DNA of 64,000 bases from JBNLBS01 sp050303415 (GTDB lineage: Bacteria; Pseudomonadota; Gammaproteobacteria; Methylococcales; Methylomonadaceae): positions 124,001 to 188,000 of the forward strand of contig JBNLBS010000005.1 of assembly GCA_050303415.1 (NCBI GenBank). Direction: 5' to 3'. Below, piece by piece: positions 34,005 to 43,825 of the stretch; within the stretch, counting starts at the first letter, position 1, and every line of letters begins with the position of its first letter. The notes beneath the pieces are model-generated. The model made no database searches. It was not told the origin of the DNA and saw only the letters and a program-made list of their open reading frames with translations. A program made the position numbers and the translations under genes.

Positions 34005-36731
34005 ATGCCAGAAACTCAACATACCAACCGTTTAATGCTGATAGACGGTTCTTCATTTTTATTCCGTGCCTATCACGCAGTGCCGCCATTGACCAATGCC
34101 AATGGCGAGCCCACTAATGCCATATATGGCGTCGCTAATATGCTGCGTAAACTGGTGGAAGAGCATAAAAGCGATTATTTTGCCGTCGTGTTTGATGCCA
34201 AAGGCAAAACTTTTCGACACGATCTTTACGACCAGTATAAAGCACACCGGCCACCGATGCCGGAGGATTTACGGGTGCAGATTGAGCCGTTGCATAACCT
34301 GATTAAAACCATGGGTCTGCCTTTAATCATTGAACCGGAGGTAGAAGCTGACGATGTCTTAGGTGCCTTGGCACAACAAGCCGAACAACAGGGTTTTAAG
34401 GTGATTATATCCACCGGCGATAAAGATATGGCACAATTGGTGACCAATCACATTACTCTGGAAAACACCATGTCGAATACCCGTACGGATATTCAAGGTG
34501 TAATTGATAAATTTGGCGTTAAACCCGAGCAGATTATCGATTATCTGGCTTTAATGGGGGACAGTGTCGACAACATTCCGGGTGTACCCAAAGTGGGCCC
34601 CAAGACGGCAGCCAAATGGCTAAATCAATATCAAACACTTGAGAATTTGATCGAACATGCCGATGAAATCAAAGGCAAAGTCGGCGAAAACTTACGCGCC
34701 AGCCTGGACCAATTACCTTTGTCCAAACAACTGACCACAATAAAATGCGACCTTGATTTACCTTATTCTTTAGAAGACCTGAAGCGACAACCGGTAGACA
34801 AGGCCGAACTGCGCCAACAACTCAGTGACTTGGGCTTCTCGGCCTGGCTACGCACACTGGATGCTCCCGAACAGGCAGCACCGGCTCAGCCCGAACATTC
34901 ACCAAAGCCTGTAGAGTCAAGCCCAGGTAACTATCAGACAATTTTGACAGTACCGCAATTAAACAGCTGGTTACAACGGCTTAATCAAGCGGAACTGTTC
35001 GCATTTGATACCGAAACCACCAGCCTGGACTACACCAAAGCCGAGATCGTCGGTCTTTGTATCGCCACAACCCCCGGGGAAGCAGCCTATCTTCCGTTAG
35101 CTCATGACTACCCTGACGCGCCTGAACAACTGGATCGTAACGAAACCCTGAGCAAATTTAAAGCCTTACTGGAGGATGCTAACAAAGCTAAAGTCGGTCA
35201 AAATCTTAAATATGATGCTCATATACTGGCCAATCACGGCATTACTTTACGCGGTATCCAGCATGACACCATGTTGGAATCCTATGTTTTAAACAGTACC
35301 GCAACCAAACATAATATGGATGACCTGGCCAAGACCTATTTAAACCATAATACAATTCATTATGAAGATGTCGCCGGCAAAGGTGCCAAGCAAATCTGCT
35401 TTTCTGAAGTTCCCATCGAACAGGCGACACCTTATGCCGCCGAAGATGCTGATATCACCTTAAGTCTGCATCGACATTTATATAGCTTGTTGACCCAACA
35501 CCCTAAACTGGAAAAACTTTATCAGGAAATAGAAATTCCACTGATTGACGTTCTAACCACGATGGAAGCAAATGGTGTGCTTATCGATACCGATATGCTG
35601 GCCCATCAGAGCATGGAATTAACCAGTCAGATTTGTGCCATAGAACAACATGCACATAATCTTGCCGGTCACGCTTTTAATTTAAGCTCACCCAAACAGA
35701 TTCAGGAAATCTTGTATGACAAACTGCAAATTCCCGTTATCAAGAAAACGCCTAAAGGCCAACCATCTACGGCCGAATCAGTTTTACAGGAGCTTGCGGA
35801 AGACTATCCTTTGCCTAAGCTGATTCTAGAATATAGAGGTATGAGTAAATTAAAATCCACCTATACCGACAAACTTCCGCAGCAGATTAATCCCAAAACA
35901 GGACGTATACACACTTCATACCACCAGGCAGTAACGGCAACAGGCAGACTGTCTTCTTCCGATCCAAACCTGCAAAACATTCCCATTCGCAGTCAACAGG
36001 GACGAAAAATCAGACAGGCCTTTATTGCACCGGAAGGCTATCAACTGCTTGCTGCCGACTATTCGCAAATTGAGTTACGCATTATGGCGCATTTATCTGC
36101 TGACGAAGGTTTATTAGCCGCATTTTCCGAAGGCAAAGATATTCATCAAGCTACAGCCTCCGAAGTATTTGGCGTAGCCCCGGAGGAAGTCACCATCGAC
36201 TTAAGACGTTCAGCCAAAGCCATTAATTTTGGTTTAATTTACGGCATGTCGGCATTTGGCCTGGGCCAACAGCTGGGTATAGGCCGCAACCAGGCACAAG
36301 AATACATAGATCTGTATTTTGCCCGCTATCCTGGTGTTAAAAACTATATGGACAACATTAAAGAACAAGCAAAGCAACAAGGCTATGTTGAGACATTACA
36401 GGGCCGACGCCTGTATCTGCCGGAAATTAATGCGCGTAATGCCATGCGCCGTCAATATGCCGAACGAACCGCCATCAATGCCCCTATGCAAGGCACCGCA
36501 GCCGATATTATTAAACGCGCCATGATCGATGTCGATCATTGGCTAAAACAAAAACAGCCCGATGCCAAAATGATTATGCAAGTGCATGATGAATTGGTCT
36601 TCGAGATAGCCAAACCGGAATTAGATGATTGTGCTGATAATATTCGCAAAATCATGAGCTCTGCGGCCTTGTTAGCTGTACCATTAACCGTAGATATAGG
36701 TATCGGCAATAACTGGGATGAAGCACATTAA
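34005..36731 (+). CDS. polA: DNA polymerase I
   Basis: 908 residues. The N-terminal 5' nuclease domain (RLMLIDGSSFLFRAYHA to about 290) has ISTGDKDMAQLV and DNIPGVPKVGPKTA. The 3'-5' exonuclease looks active: FDTET, GQNLKYDAHIL and YAAEDAD keep the metal-binding acids. The polymerase domain has motif A DYSQIELR, the O-helix KAINFGLIYG and motif C MQVHDELVFE. Roles are Okazaki-fragment processing and repair synthesis. The ATG lacks an evident ribosome binding site. A terminator lies 120 bases after the stop. It is divergent from cysC. Confidence 0.97.
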   Translation: MPETQHTNRLMLIDGSSFLFRAYHAVPPLTNANGEPTNAIYGVANMLRKLVEEHKSDYFAVVFDAKGKTFRHDLYDQYKAHRPPMPEDLRVQIEPLHNLIKTMGLPLIIEPEVEADDVLGALAQQAEQQGFKVIISTGDKDMAQLVTNHITLENTMSNTRTDIQGVIDKFGVKPEQIIDYLALMGDSVDNIPGVPKVGPKTAAKWLNQYQTLENLIEHADEIKGKVGENLRASLDQLPLSKQLTTIKCDLDLPYSLEDLKRQPVDKAELRQQLSDLGFSAWLRTLDAPEQAAPAQPEHSPKPVESSPGNYQTILTVPQLNSWLQRLNQAELFAFDTETTSLDYTKAEIVGLCIATTPGEAAYLPLAHDYPDAPEQLDRNETLSKFKALLEDANKAKVGQNLKYDAHILANHGITLRGIQHDTMLESYVLNSTATKHNMDDLAKTYLNHNTIHYEDVAGKGAKQICFSEVPIEQATPYAAEDADITLSLHRHLYSLLTQHPKLEKLYQEIEIPLIDVLTTMEANGVLIDTDMLAHQSMELTSQICAIEQHAHNLAGHAFNLSSPKQIQEILYDKLQIPVIKKTPKGQPSTAESVLQELAEDYPLPKLILEYRGMSKLKSTYTDKLPQQINPKTGRIHTSYHQAVTATGRLSSSDPNLQNIPIRSQQGRKIRQAFIAPEGYQLLAADYSQIELRIMAHLSADEGLLAAFSEGKDIHQATASEVFGVAPEEVTIDLRRSAKAINFGLIYGMSAFGLGQQLGIGRNQAQEYIDLYFARYPGVKNYMDNIKEQAKQQGYVETLQGRRLYLPEINARNAMRRQYAERTAINAPMQGTAADIIKRAMIDVDHWLKQKQPDAKMIMQVHDELVFEIAKPELDDCADNIRKIMSSAALLAVPLTVDIGIGNNWDEAH

Positions 36732-36793
36732 ATTATTTTTGAACTTTTAAAAAACACCTCTGTCGTATTAGCATGCGTCAGCAATTGACGCTG

Positions 36794-36831
36794 GAATCAG
36801 GCCACCCCCCCCTCTTTAAGCGGCCTGATTC
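36794..36831. other. Inverted repeat after polA
   Basis: Perfect 10-base arms, GAATCAGGCC (36794-36803) and GGCCTGATTC (36822-36831), around an 18-base C-rich loop. No T-run follows, so it may be an RNA 3'-end stabiliser or a second transcription-end structure upstream of the terminator. Confidence 0.5.
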
Positions 36832-36853
36832 AATTATCCTCTGGCCCCGAAGC

Positions 36854-36875
36854 GCCCCAGCTTTGGGGCTTTTTT
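36854..36875 (+). terminator. Rho-independent terminator of polA
   Basis: GCCCCA / TGGGGC stem (36854-36859 with 36864-36869) and a four-base loop followed by six T. Its T-run touches the stop codon of the convergent engB gene. Confidence 0.8.
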
Positions 36876-37473
36876 ATGCCTGAGAAAACCATTGATCCAG
36901 CACATTATGTACGTCCTCCACCCCGGTTTTCTTTAACGAAGAAAATAACTGAAGTGATACAGAGATATTACTTTGCTGTAACTCCCGCTGCACTTTTAAT
37001 AAAATATTTTTGGCGGCTCCATAGTTAAGCTTATCGGCCTTGGTTAATAAAATATGCAACGGCAAATTTCTATAATCACACCATTCAACCATTTGCCAAT
37101 CAAACTCGGTTAACGGGTGACGCACATCCATCACCAGAACAATGCCACATAAAGATTGCCGGTTGGTCAGAAAATTTTCCATTAACTTATGCCACTGTTT
37201 TTTTACCGCCAAAGGCACTTTGGCATAACCATAACCGGGCAAATCGACAAAACGCTTTTGCGCGTCAATTTCAAAAAAATTAAGCATTTGTGTTCTGCCC
37301 GGCGTCTTACTAATCCGCGCCAAACCATTTTGCCGGGTCAGGGTATTGATTGCACTGGATTTACCGGCATTAGAGCGACCGGCAAAAGCCACTTCCAGCC
37401 CCTGGTCCTCCGGCGTATCTTTTAAATCAGGAGAACTGTTTATAAATTTGGCATTAAAATAAGCTGGGTTCAT
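36874..37473 (-). CDS. engB: Ribosome biogenesis GTPase EngB (YihA/YsxC)
   Basis: 199 residues. G1 is GRSNAGKSS, G3 is DLPGYGYAKV, G4 is LTKADK; all three match the EngB subfamily of TrmE-Era GTPases needed for large-subunit assembly. It converges on polA and diverges from the cytochrome c4 gene, the same neighbourhood as in pseudomonads. Confidence 0.96.
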   Translation of the reverse strand: MNPAYFNAKFINSSPDLKDTPEDQGLEVAFAGRSNAGKSSAINTLTRQNGLARISKTPGRTQMLNFFEIDAQKRFVDLPGYGYAKVPLAVKKQWHKLMENFLTNRQSLCGIVLVMDVRHPLTEFDWQMVEWCDYRNLPLHILLTKADKLNYGAAKNILLKVQRELQQSNISVSLQLFSSLKKTGVEDVHNVLDQWFSQA

Positions 37474-37598
37474 CGTTGTCTCGCTTAGCGACTCTATTTA
37501 GAGTAAAATCCGTAATCAATTAACCAAAGGCGCGAAGTTTCAATAATATATTCGGCCATTAATTATAAAGTAATGATTTTATTCCGAAGGGGAATCTA

Positions 37599-38258
37599 AT
37601 GAAGAAAAAACTATTAGCATTATCCATTTCTCTGGTATTGACTGCTACATCCGGTATTTTACATGCTGAAGGCAATATAAGTGCAGGAAAACAAAAAGCG
37701 TCAGCTTGTGCCGGTTGTCATGGAGAAACAGGTAACAGCATGGTTTCCACCTTCCCCAAACTGGCTGAACAGCACGCCAGCTATCTGATTAACCAGTTAC
37801 AGTCGATTAAAGATGGCAGCCGTAACAGCCCAATGATGAAGCCCATGACACTCACTTTATCCAAACAGGACATGGCCGACATTGCAGCATTTTATGCCAG
37901 TCAGTCAATTTCCGGCAATCAACTTCCTGTTGTTGAAGAAGACGATGACGACGACGACGAACCGGCTGAAGATTATCAAGCCTTAGTTGCGGAAGGTGAG
38001 AAAATTTATCGTAATGGCGACCTGCACGAACAAATTTCAGCCTGTACTGCTTGTCATAGCGAACGTGGTATTGGCAATAAACCAGCCGGTTTTCCGGCAT
38101 TAAGGTCTCAACATGCAGACTATCTGATCCAAACCCTTAATGACTTTAAAGAAGGCAATCGGACTAAAAACCCCGACAATATGATGCATATGATTGCCAA
38201 GCGCATGTCAGCAAAAGAAATTAAAGCTGTTGCCTACTATCTTTCCGTACAAAAATAA
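37599..38258 (+). CDS. Dihaem cytochrome c4
   Basis: 219 residues with a signal peptide (about 23 residues, ending ILHAEG). Two haem-binding sites, CAGCH and CTACH, lie in two similar halves. The methionine ligands are probably in the MMKPMTLTL and MMHMIAKRM stretches. The halves are joined by a strikingly acidic linker with seven aspartates in a row. Cytochrome c4 carries electrons to terminal oxidases on the periplasmic side. AAGGGGA precedes the ATG. It is followed by two hairpins and then the system II haem-lyase genes that would mature it. Confidence 0.93.
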   Translation: MKKKLLALSISLVLTATSGILHAEGNISAGKQKASACAGCHGETGNSMVSTFPKLAEQHASYLINQLQSIKDGSRNSPMMKPMTLTLSKQDMADIAAFYASQSISGNQLPVVEEDDDDDDEPAEDYQALVAEGEKIYRNGDLHEQISACTACHSERGIGNKPAGFPALRSQHADYLIQTLNDFKEGNRTKNPDNMMHMIAKRMSAKEIKAVAYYLSVQK

Positions 38259-38263
38259 AGCCT

Positions 38264-38324
38264 CAGACTAGTTCCACACCCGTTTGAGGCTTAGATCAGG
38301 CACCGGACCCTGTTTCCGGTGCCT
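38264..38324 (+). terminator. Two consecutive hairpins after the cytochrome c4 gene
   Basis: First AAGCCTCA / TGAGGCTT (near 38258-38293), then AGGCACCGGA / TCCGGTGCCT (38298-38307 with 38315-38324, 7-base loop), a perfect 10-base-pair stem. Neither is followed by a T-run, so attenuation or mRNA stabilisation between the cytochrome and resB genes is as likely as termination. Confidence 0.5.
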
Positions 38325-38352
38325 GCACAGTCGTCATTCCAGCCTATCCACC

Positions 38353-40326
38353 ATGCCAGCCCGTATTAATCATCCATTGATCCGCATATCAATTCGCTTT
38401 CTGGGTTCGATGAACCTGGCCATTACCTTATTGGTCGCCATAGCCATTGCCGCCATAATTGGAACAGTTTTACAACAAAACCAGCCCTACCCCGACTACC
38501 TGTTGAAATTTGGTCCGTTCTGGTTTGAAATCTTCAAGGCTCTGGATTTATTTGATGTCTATTCATCCAGCTGGTTTTTAACTATCCTGGCTTTTTTGGT
38601 TATCTCTACCAGTATTTGCCTCTATAGAAATATGCCGCGAATGCTGCAGGATATTCAGGATTATCGAGAAAATACCCGGTATGAATCCTTAAAAAGCCTG
38701 CCGCACAGCCGGCACTGGCATAATCAAAAAACCGAAAATGATAACCTGAACATCGCTCAAGCCATACTCAGACATAAACACTATAAAAGCCTAGTCAGTA
38801 CACACAAAAACGGCATACTGCTTGCTGCCAAAAAAGGCTCCGGCAGCCGGCTGGGTTATATTTTTACCCATCTAGCCATTGTTATTATTTGTATAGGCGG
38901 CTTGCTGGACGGCAATCTGCCGTTAAAAATTGCCGAACTTCGTGGTCAACTGCAACCGGAAACGCGCCGCATTCCTGCCAGTGAAGTTCCCAATATAAGC
39001 ACTTTATCACCAGACAACCTGTCTTTTCGCGCCAATATCGATATTGCAGAAGGTCAAAAAGCCAATTTGGCATTTATCGATTATAAAGATGGTTATCTGG
39101 TACAAAAACTCCCGTTTGATATCGGCATTAAAGATTTTCGTATCCAGCATTACGCCAGCGGCCAACCCAAATCCTTTGAAACCGACCTGCTTATTTTTGA
39201 TCCGGCACTTAAAGAGCCCATTAAACACACCATTTCAGTTAATCATCCGTTCAGCTACCAAGGCTATACTATTTATCAAAACAGTTTTGGTGACGGCGGC
39301 TCCCAACTGAGCATCAACCTGTTACCACTGTCAGGCATCAAGACACAGGCAACAGCAATGAAGGCAACGGTTAAACAAGCGCAAACATTTGTCACCGATA
39401 CTGGCCCCATGACGCTGGAAATTTCTGATTTCCGCCCCTTTAATGTCAACCCCGATCCCAGTGGAGAAAAGAAATTCCGTAATATCGGCCCCAGTTTTCA
39501 ATTTAAATTGCGCCAGCAAACCGGTATTGCCAATGAATATATTAACTATATGCTACCGATTCAAGACAAGGGCGCTTACTATTATTTAACCGGTATGCGC
39601 AGCTCACCAGCGAAAAGCTTTCAATACTGGTTAATCCCTGCCGACCAGAAAAAAAGTCCGAATCGATTTATTAACTTTCTGGCACTGTTAAGAAACACGA
39701 AGAAACTGGAAAAAATTGCCTTGAATACGGCAAAATCAACCGAAGCCGGTAAAAACCAAAGGCTTGAAGATCAACAAAATGTGGCTGATTTTATGGTGAA
39801 ATTAAGCCAGTTATTTATCCAGCAAGGCTTTCCGGGTATTACCCGCTATATTGAACAAACAGTCTGTAATGAACAACAGCCGGATGCAAGCAAGGTCTAT
39901 TCAACAGTACTGCAACATTTTCTAGGCAAAATTTATCTGTCGGTACTGGCAGACGAGGGTATTAACCAACTGCCGATGACTGAGTTTGATCAATTGTTCT
40001 TTAATAATGCTGTCACCGCTGCCAGTGTCGCTTACCATTATCAATCTCCGGTATTAATTCAACTGGACAGCTTTACTCATATTGAAGCCAGTGGCTTGCA
40101 AATAACCCGCTCACCAGGCACCTGGCTGGTATTTCCCGGCTGCCTGTTATTGGTTATCGGCACATTCTGCATGTTTTACCTGCCCCAACGCAGACTTTGG
40201 CTATTGATTAGAACCACCTCAGGTCAAACAGAACTTCAATTTGCCGGTAGCGCACAACGTAACCGCTATGACTTCGACAAAGAATTTGAATTATTGACTC
40301 AACAATTAACTCTGGAACTTAGCTAA
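38353..40326 (+). CDS. resB: ResB/Ccs1-family cytochrome c biogenesis protein
   Basis: 657 residues from the ATG at 38353; the frame is open 23 codons further up, but that stretch overlaps the second hairpin. Three N-terminal membrane segments are visible (MNLAITLLVAIAIAAIIGTVL, SWFLTILAFLVISTSICLY, YIFTHLAIVIICIGGLL), then a large periplasmic domain, then a final helix near residue 590 (WLVFPGCLLLVIGTFCMFYLP). ResB binds haem and apocytochrome and works with CcsA/ResC in system II maturation. The next gene is that partner. Confidence 0.93.
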   Translation: MPARINHPLIRISIRFLGSMNLAITLLVAIAIAAIIGTVLQQNQPYPDYLLKFGPFWFEIFKALDLFDVYSSSWFLTILAFLVISTSICLYRNMPRMLQDIQDYRENTRYESLKSLPHSRHWHNQKTENDNLNIAQAILRHKHYKSLVSTHKNGILLAAKKGSGSRLGYIFTHLAIVIICIGGLLDGNLPLKIAELRGQLQPETRRIPASEVPNISTLSPDNLSFRANIDIAEGQKANLAFIDYKDGYLVQKLPFDIGIKDFRIQHYASGQPKSFETDLLIFDPALKEPIKHTISVNHPFSYQGYTIYQNSFGDGGSQLSINLLPLSGIKTQATAMKATVKQAQTFVTDTGPMTLEISDFRPFNVNPDPSGEKKFRNIGPSFQFKLRQQTGIANEYINYMLPIQDKGAYYYLTGMRSSPAKSFQYWLIPADQKKSPNRFINFLALLRNTKKLEKIALNTAKSTEAGKNQRLEDQQNVADFMVKLSQLFIQQGFPGITRYIEQTVCNEQQPDASKVYSTVLQHFLGKIYLSVLADEGINQLPMTEFDQLFFNNAVTAASVAYHYQSPVLIQLDSFTHIEASGLQITRSPGTWLVFPGCLLLVIGTFCMFYLPQRRLWLLIRTTSGQTELQFAGSAQRNRYDFDKEFELLTQQLTLELS

Positions 40327-40361
40327 ATTCTATTTTCCCTTCATTCAATGGTCACTCAATA

Positions 40362-41525
40362 ATGGAAAACACTTTTAATTATTCATTAAATCAGGATTCC
40401 TTTTTAAAACAACGCAGCAGCTATGACTGGTTGTTTGCCATACTGGTCATTAGCGGCACAGTGTTTACCCTTAACCAGTACAACAGGTTGATGGACGGCT
40501 ATGAAATTGGCATTCTGATACTGGCGGCATTAACCCTGATTACACTTGCCTGGCTATGGTCGTCATTACGTACATTTAGCCTGACCGTTACCGCGCTTAG
40601 TTTATTTGCCATCTCTCGCTATGGTGTGGATTTATCACTCGGTCAAACTGATTTCTTTTTAAAATTTATGCTTGCCAGCCAATCCGCCATTATGTGGATG
40701 AGCGCGCTTTATGTCATGGCAACAGTCACCTATTTTATGCACCTGCTATCAGGCAATGAATTTACAGGCAAAGTTGCCTCTTGTATGACCTGGTCTGCTA
40801 CAGCCTTGGGTATGGCCGGCCTGATGATTCGCTGGCGTGAATCCTATTTAATGGGGATGGATATTGGTCATATTCCAGTCAGCAACCTGTATGAAGTGTT
40901 TATTCTTTTTGCCATTATCACCGCCATGCTTTATCTGCATTATGAGCAGCGCTTCCAAACCCGCAGCCTGGGCAGTTTCGTATTGCTGGTTATCAGTGCA
41001 GCGGTTGGCTTTTTACTTTGGTACACCTTTGAAAAAGGCGCACATGAAATCCAGCCTTTAGTTCCAGCTCTTAACAGCTATTGGATGAAAATTCATGTCC
41101 CCGCCAATTTTATCGGTTACGGGGCCTTTTCCCTGGCAGCTATGATCGGTGTTGTTTTTATTATTAAGGCCAGCAGTGAAGCCGTACCCGGACTGATAAG
41201 CAGTCGTCTGCCCGACCTGGCGTTACTTGAAGATGTAATGTATAAGGCTATTGCCTTGGGTTTTGCCTTTTTCACCCTGGCCACTATACTGGGTGCCTTA
41301 TGGGCAGCCGAAGCCTGGGGCGGCTACTGGTCCTGGGATCCCAAGGAAACCTGGGCTCTTATCGTCTGGTTAAACTACGCTGCCTGGTTACATATGCGCT
41401 TAACCAAAGGCTGGCATGGCAAACCCATGGCATGGTGGTCTATTATCGGTTTCTTTGTTACATTATTTGCCTTTCTTGGGGTAAATATGTTTCTTTCTGG
41501 CTTACATTCGTATGGAGAACTTTAA
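40362..41525 (+). CDS. ccsA: CcsA/ResC-type cytochrome c synthase subunit
   Basis: 387 residues, about eight to ten membrane helices. The tryptophan-rich haem-binding motif WGGYWSWDPKETWALIVWL lies near residue 326, and conserved histidines occur before and after it (IHVPANFIGYG; AAWLHMRL). This is the haem-handling subunit of the system II cytochrome c synthase. It lies 35 bases after resB and four bases before dsbA, so the cluster is probably one transcript. Confidence 0.93.
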   Translation: MENTFNYSLNQDSFLKQRSSYDWLFAILVISGTVFTLNQYNRLMDGYEIGILILAALTLITLAWLWSSLRTFSLTVTALSLFAISRYGVDLSLGQTDFFLKFMLASQSAIMWMSALYVMATVTYFMHLLSGNEFTGKVASCMTWSATALGMAGLMIRWRESYLMGMDIGHIPVSNLYEVFILFAIITAMLYLHYEQRFQTRSLGSFVLLVISAAVGFLLWYTFEKGAHEIQPLVPALNSYWMKIHVPANFIGYGAFSLAAMIGVVFIIKASSEAVPGLISSRLPDLALLEDVMYKAIALGFAFFTLATILGALWAAEAWGGYWSWDPKETWALIVWLNYAAWLHMRLTKGWHGKPMAWWSIIGFFVTLFAFLGVNMFLSGLHSYGEL

Positions 41526-41528
41526 ATC

Positions 41529-42149
41529 ATGTTAAAAAAAATCAGCCAACTCAGTTTTTTACTTACACTGTTATTCAGTTTTGCCGCTGTTCAGGCAGAA
41601 ACAGAAGGTTATGTCGAATTATCACCGGCTCAACCCACGCAAGACCCCAACAAAATAGAAGTAATTGAATTCTTCTGGTACGGCTGCCCACACTGTTATA
41701 ACTTTGAACCGGTTTTAAGCAAATGGTTGGAAACTAAACCCGAAAATGTAACCTTTATCCGCCTGCCCGCCATCTTTAGTCAACTATGGCAGGATCATGC
41801 CAAAGCTTTCTATACTGCTGAAGCATTAGGCGTGACAGATAAGGTTCATGCCGATTTCTTTGACGCAATTCAGAATAAAAAACAAAAGCTTCGCACCGAA
41901 GAACAATTGGCAGCGTTTTTTGCTGCCCATGGGGTGTCTGAGACTGATTTTAAAAATGCTTTCAATTCATTTATGGTGGATACCAAAGTTCGCCAGGCTA
42001 AGGCAATGGCTCCGCGTTATGGAGTTACCGGCGTACCGGCAATTATCATTAACGGAAAATATAAAACCAACGGCCCCATCGCCAAATCTCATGAAAACAT
42101 GATTGAAGTCATAAACCGGTTAATTAAAAAAGAAAGCGCCGAAAAATAA
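41529..42149 (+). CDS. dsbA: Periplasmic thiol:disulfide oxidoreductase DsbA
   Basis: 206 residues. A signal peptide (LSFLLTLLFSFAAVQA) is followed by EFFWYGCPHCYNFEP, the CPHC active site, and the GVTGVPAIIINGKY cis-proline loop. It oxidises thiols of exported proteins, including apocytochromes. GGAG lies upstream of the ATG. In pseudomonads dsbA also follows cytochrome c4; here the haem lyase pair is inserted between them. Confidence 0.96.
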   Translation: MLKKISQLSFLLTLLFSFAAVQAETEGYVELSPAQPTQDPNKIEVIEFFWYGCPHCYNFEPVLSKWLETKPENVTFIRLPAIFSQLWQDHAKAFYTAEALGVTDKVHADFFDAIQNKKQKLRTEEQLAAFFAAHGVSETDFKNAFNSFMVDTKVRQAKAMAPRYGVTGVPAIIINGKYKTNGPIAKSHENMIEVINRLIKKESAEK

Positions 42150-42183
42150 CAGACCGAGACTTTTAAAGTAACTTCATTTTCTT

Positions 42184-42203
42184 ATGACACAGGGACGTGT
42201 CAT
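42184..42203. promoter_or_regulatory. Inverted repeat before the diguanylate cyclase gene
   Basis: ATGACAC-AGGGAC-GTGTCAT, seven-base arms and six-base spacer, 45 bases before the GGEEF gene. It has no T-run; a regulator site or a weak transcription-end structure of dsbA are possible. Confidence 0.35.
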
Positions 42204-42247
42204 CAAAAAACAATCAATTTTCCCGGTGATAGGTCAGGTCAAATTTT

Positions 42248-43825
42248 ATGAGTTTTTTTAATAAAAACAATGATGATGAAAAAAAATGGAAAGAAAAATA
42301 TCTGGATCTTCTTGATAAACAGGAATCAACCGAAAAATCTCAGCATAAACTCCAATCATCCTATAGTAAAGCCTTTACCCGTCTGGCTCTAGCTGCTCAG
42401 GGATTCAACCAACAGCTTGACCCCTATCTTGATCAGATTCGTAATCAACTAAAAAATTCAGACTCTTCCGAACTGTGCAGGGAGTTGGAGGATTTTTCCC
42501 AGGCCCTGTTAAAAATTACTGATAGTCGCAGCAAACAAGTACCCAATGAAATTCAATTTCTATTTGATTTTCTTTATAAGCAGTATCAATCGTCTAATAG
42601 CACCTGCAATTCTTTAAAACTGTTAGCATCCAATTACCAACAAAACGATTTGGATGATCCTCAGGCTTTATTTGCTGCTATCTTAAAAATCATCATTCCC
42701 GAAACGGATAACACTCAAACCGTTTTGACTCAATCAGCTGAGCCTGAGATCAAAATAGAAAAATCCGGCAATGCTCAAATTGATACCAAATTGGTTAGTA
42801 AAAAGTTAATACACTTACTTAACGAACTGGAAATTCCAGCTGAATTTGAAGAACAAAGCCAAGCCTTAATAAAGCAATTGAATTCACAATTAGCCAATGA
42901 TTCATTTCAAGCTGTTCTTGATGACACAACCAATCTGTTAATTAATATTAAAAATCATCAACAAAATGAACACAAAGATATTGAGGCGTTTCTTTCTGAC
43001 CTGACCAAACAATTAACTGACTTGGGAATACAAGCCAGTGGTGCTAATAGCATAGTAGAAAGAGTCATTCAAAAAAGGAATAATCTGGATCAATCCGTCT
43101 CTGCACAAATGCTGGATTTACAAACCAGTTCATCCGAGGCAACCAAGCTTGAACCATTAAAAAAATTAATTCATGCCAGTCTCGACAGCATTGCCAAGCA
43201 AATCTCCGAACACAAAAAAGAAGAAGAAACGCAACGTATTGAGTCTGCCAGCCTAATGGGAAAACTGGTTAATAAAATCGCTCAACTGGAATCAGAGTCG
43301 ATTGAATTAAAATCCAGTTTACATATTGCACATAATAAAGCGCTACGTGACCCCCTGACAGGCCTCCCCAACCGACTCGCCTACGACGAACGTTTAGCCC
43401 TAGAAATTGCACAATGGCAACGAAATAAAACGCCTTTATCACTCATTATTTGGGATATAGATCATTTCAAAAACATTAATGATAGTTACGGCCATAAAGC
43501 CGGAGATAAGACGCTGGTTTTAATCGCCAAGCTGTTGACCGAACATTGCCGGAAAACAGACTTTGTTTCCCGCTTTGGAGGTGAAGAATTTACTATGTTA
43601 CTGCCGAATACCGATGCCAAAGCAGCATTTACCCTGGCGGATAAATTACGAAAAATAGTTCGAAAAGCAGGATTTAATTTTGCCGGCAATGCCATTTCCA
43701 TCACCATCTCCTGCGGCATCGCTCAATTTGCAGAGGATGAAACACATGACAACGTATTCAAACGGGCCGATGAGGCCTTATACAAAGCCAAAAATGCGGG
43801 ACGAAACCAATGCATTATTGGTTAA
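42248..43825 (+). CDS. Diguanylate cyclase (GGEEF) with long N-terminal helical region
   Basis: 525 residues, no membrane segment or signal peptide. The first 350 residues are highly charged and mostly helical, with a coiled-coil-like segment near 320-360 and no domain I recognise. The GGDEF domain starts at LRDPLTGLPNRLAYD; the active-site signature is GGEEF at 444-448, and an I-site RxxD (RKTD) lies exactly five residues before it, so feedback inhibition by c-di-GMP is expected. It should convert two GTP to c-di-GMP in the cytoplasm. Its stop overlaps the stop of the convergent small gene by four bases. Confidence 0.9.
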   Translation: MSFFNKNNDDEKKWKEKYLDLLDKQESTEKSQHKLQSSYSKAFTRLALAAQGFNQQLDPYLDQIRNQLKNSDSSELCRELEDFSQALLKITDSRSKQVPNEIQFLFDFLYKQYQSSNSTCNSLKLLASNYQQNDLDDPQALFAAILKIIIPETDNTQTVLTQSAEPEIKIEKSGNAQIDTKLVSKKLIHLLNELEIPAEFEEQSQALIKQLNSQLANDSFQAVLDDTTNLLINIKNHQQNEHKDIEAFLSDLTKQLTDLGIQASGANSIVERVIQKRNNLDQSVSAQMLDLQTSSSEATKLEPLKKLIHASLDSIAKQISEHKKEEETQRIESASLMGKLVNKIAQLESESIELKSSLHIAHNKALRDPLTGLPNRLAYDERLALEIAQWQRNKTPLSLIIWDIDHFKNINDSYGHKAGDKTLVLIAKLLTEHCRKTDFVSRFGGEEFTMLLPNTDAKAAFTLADKLRKIVRKAGFNFAGNAISITISCGIAQFAEDETHDNVFKRADEALYKAKNAGRNQCIIG

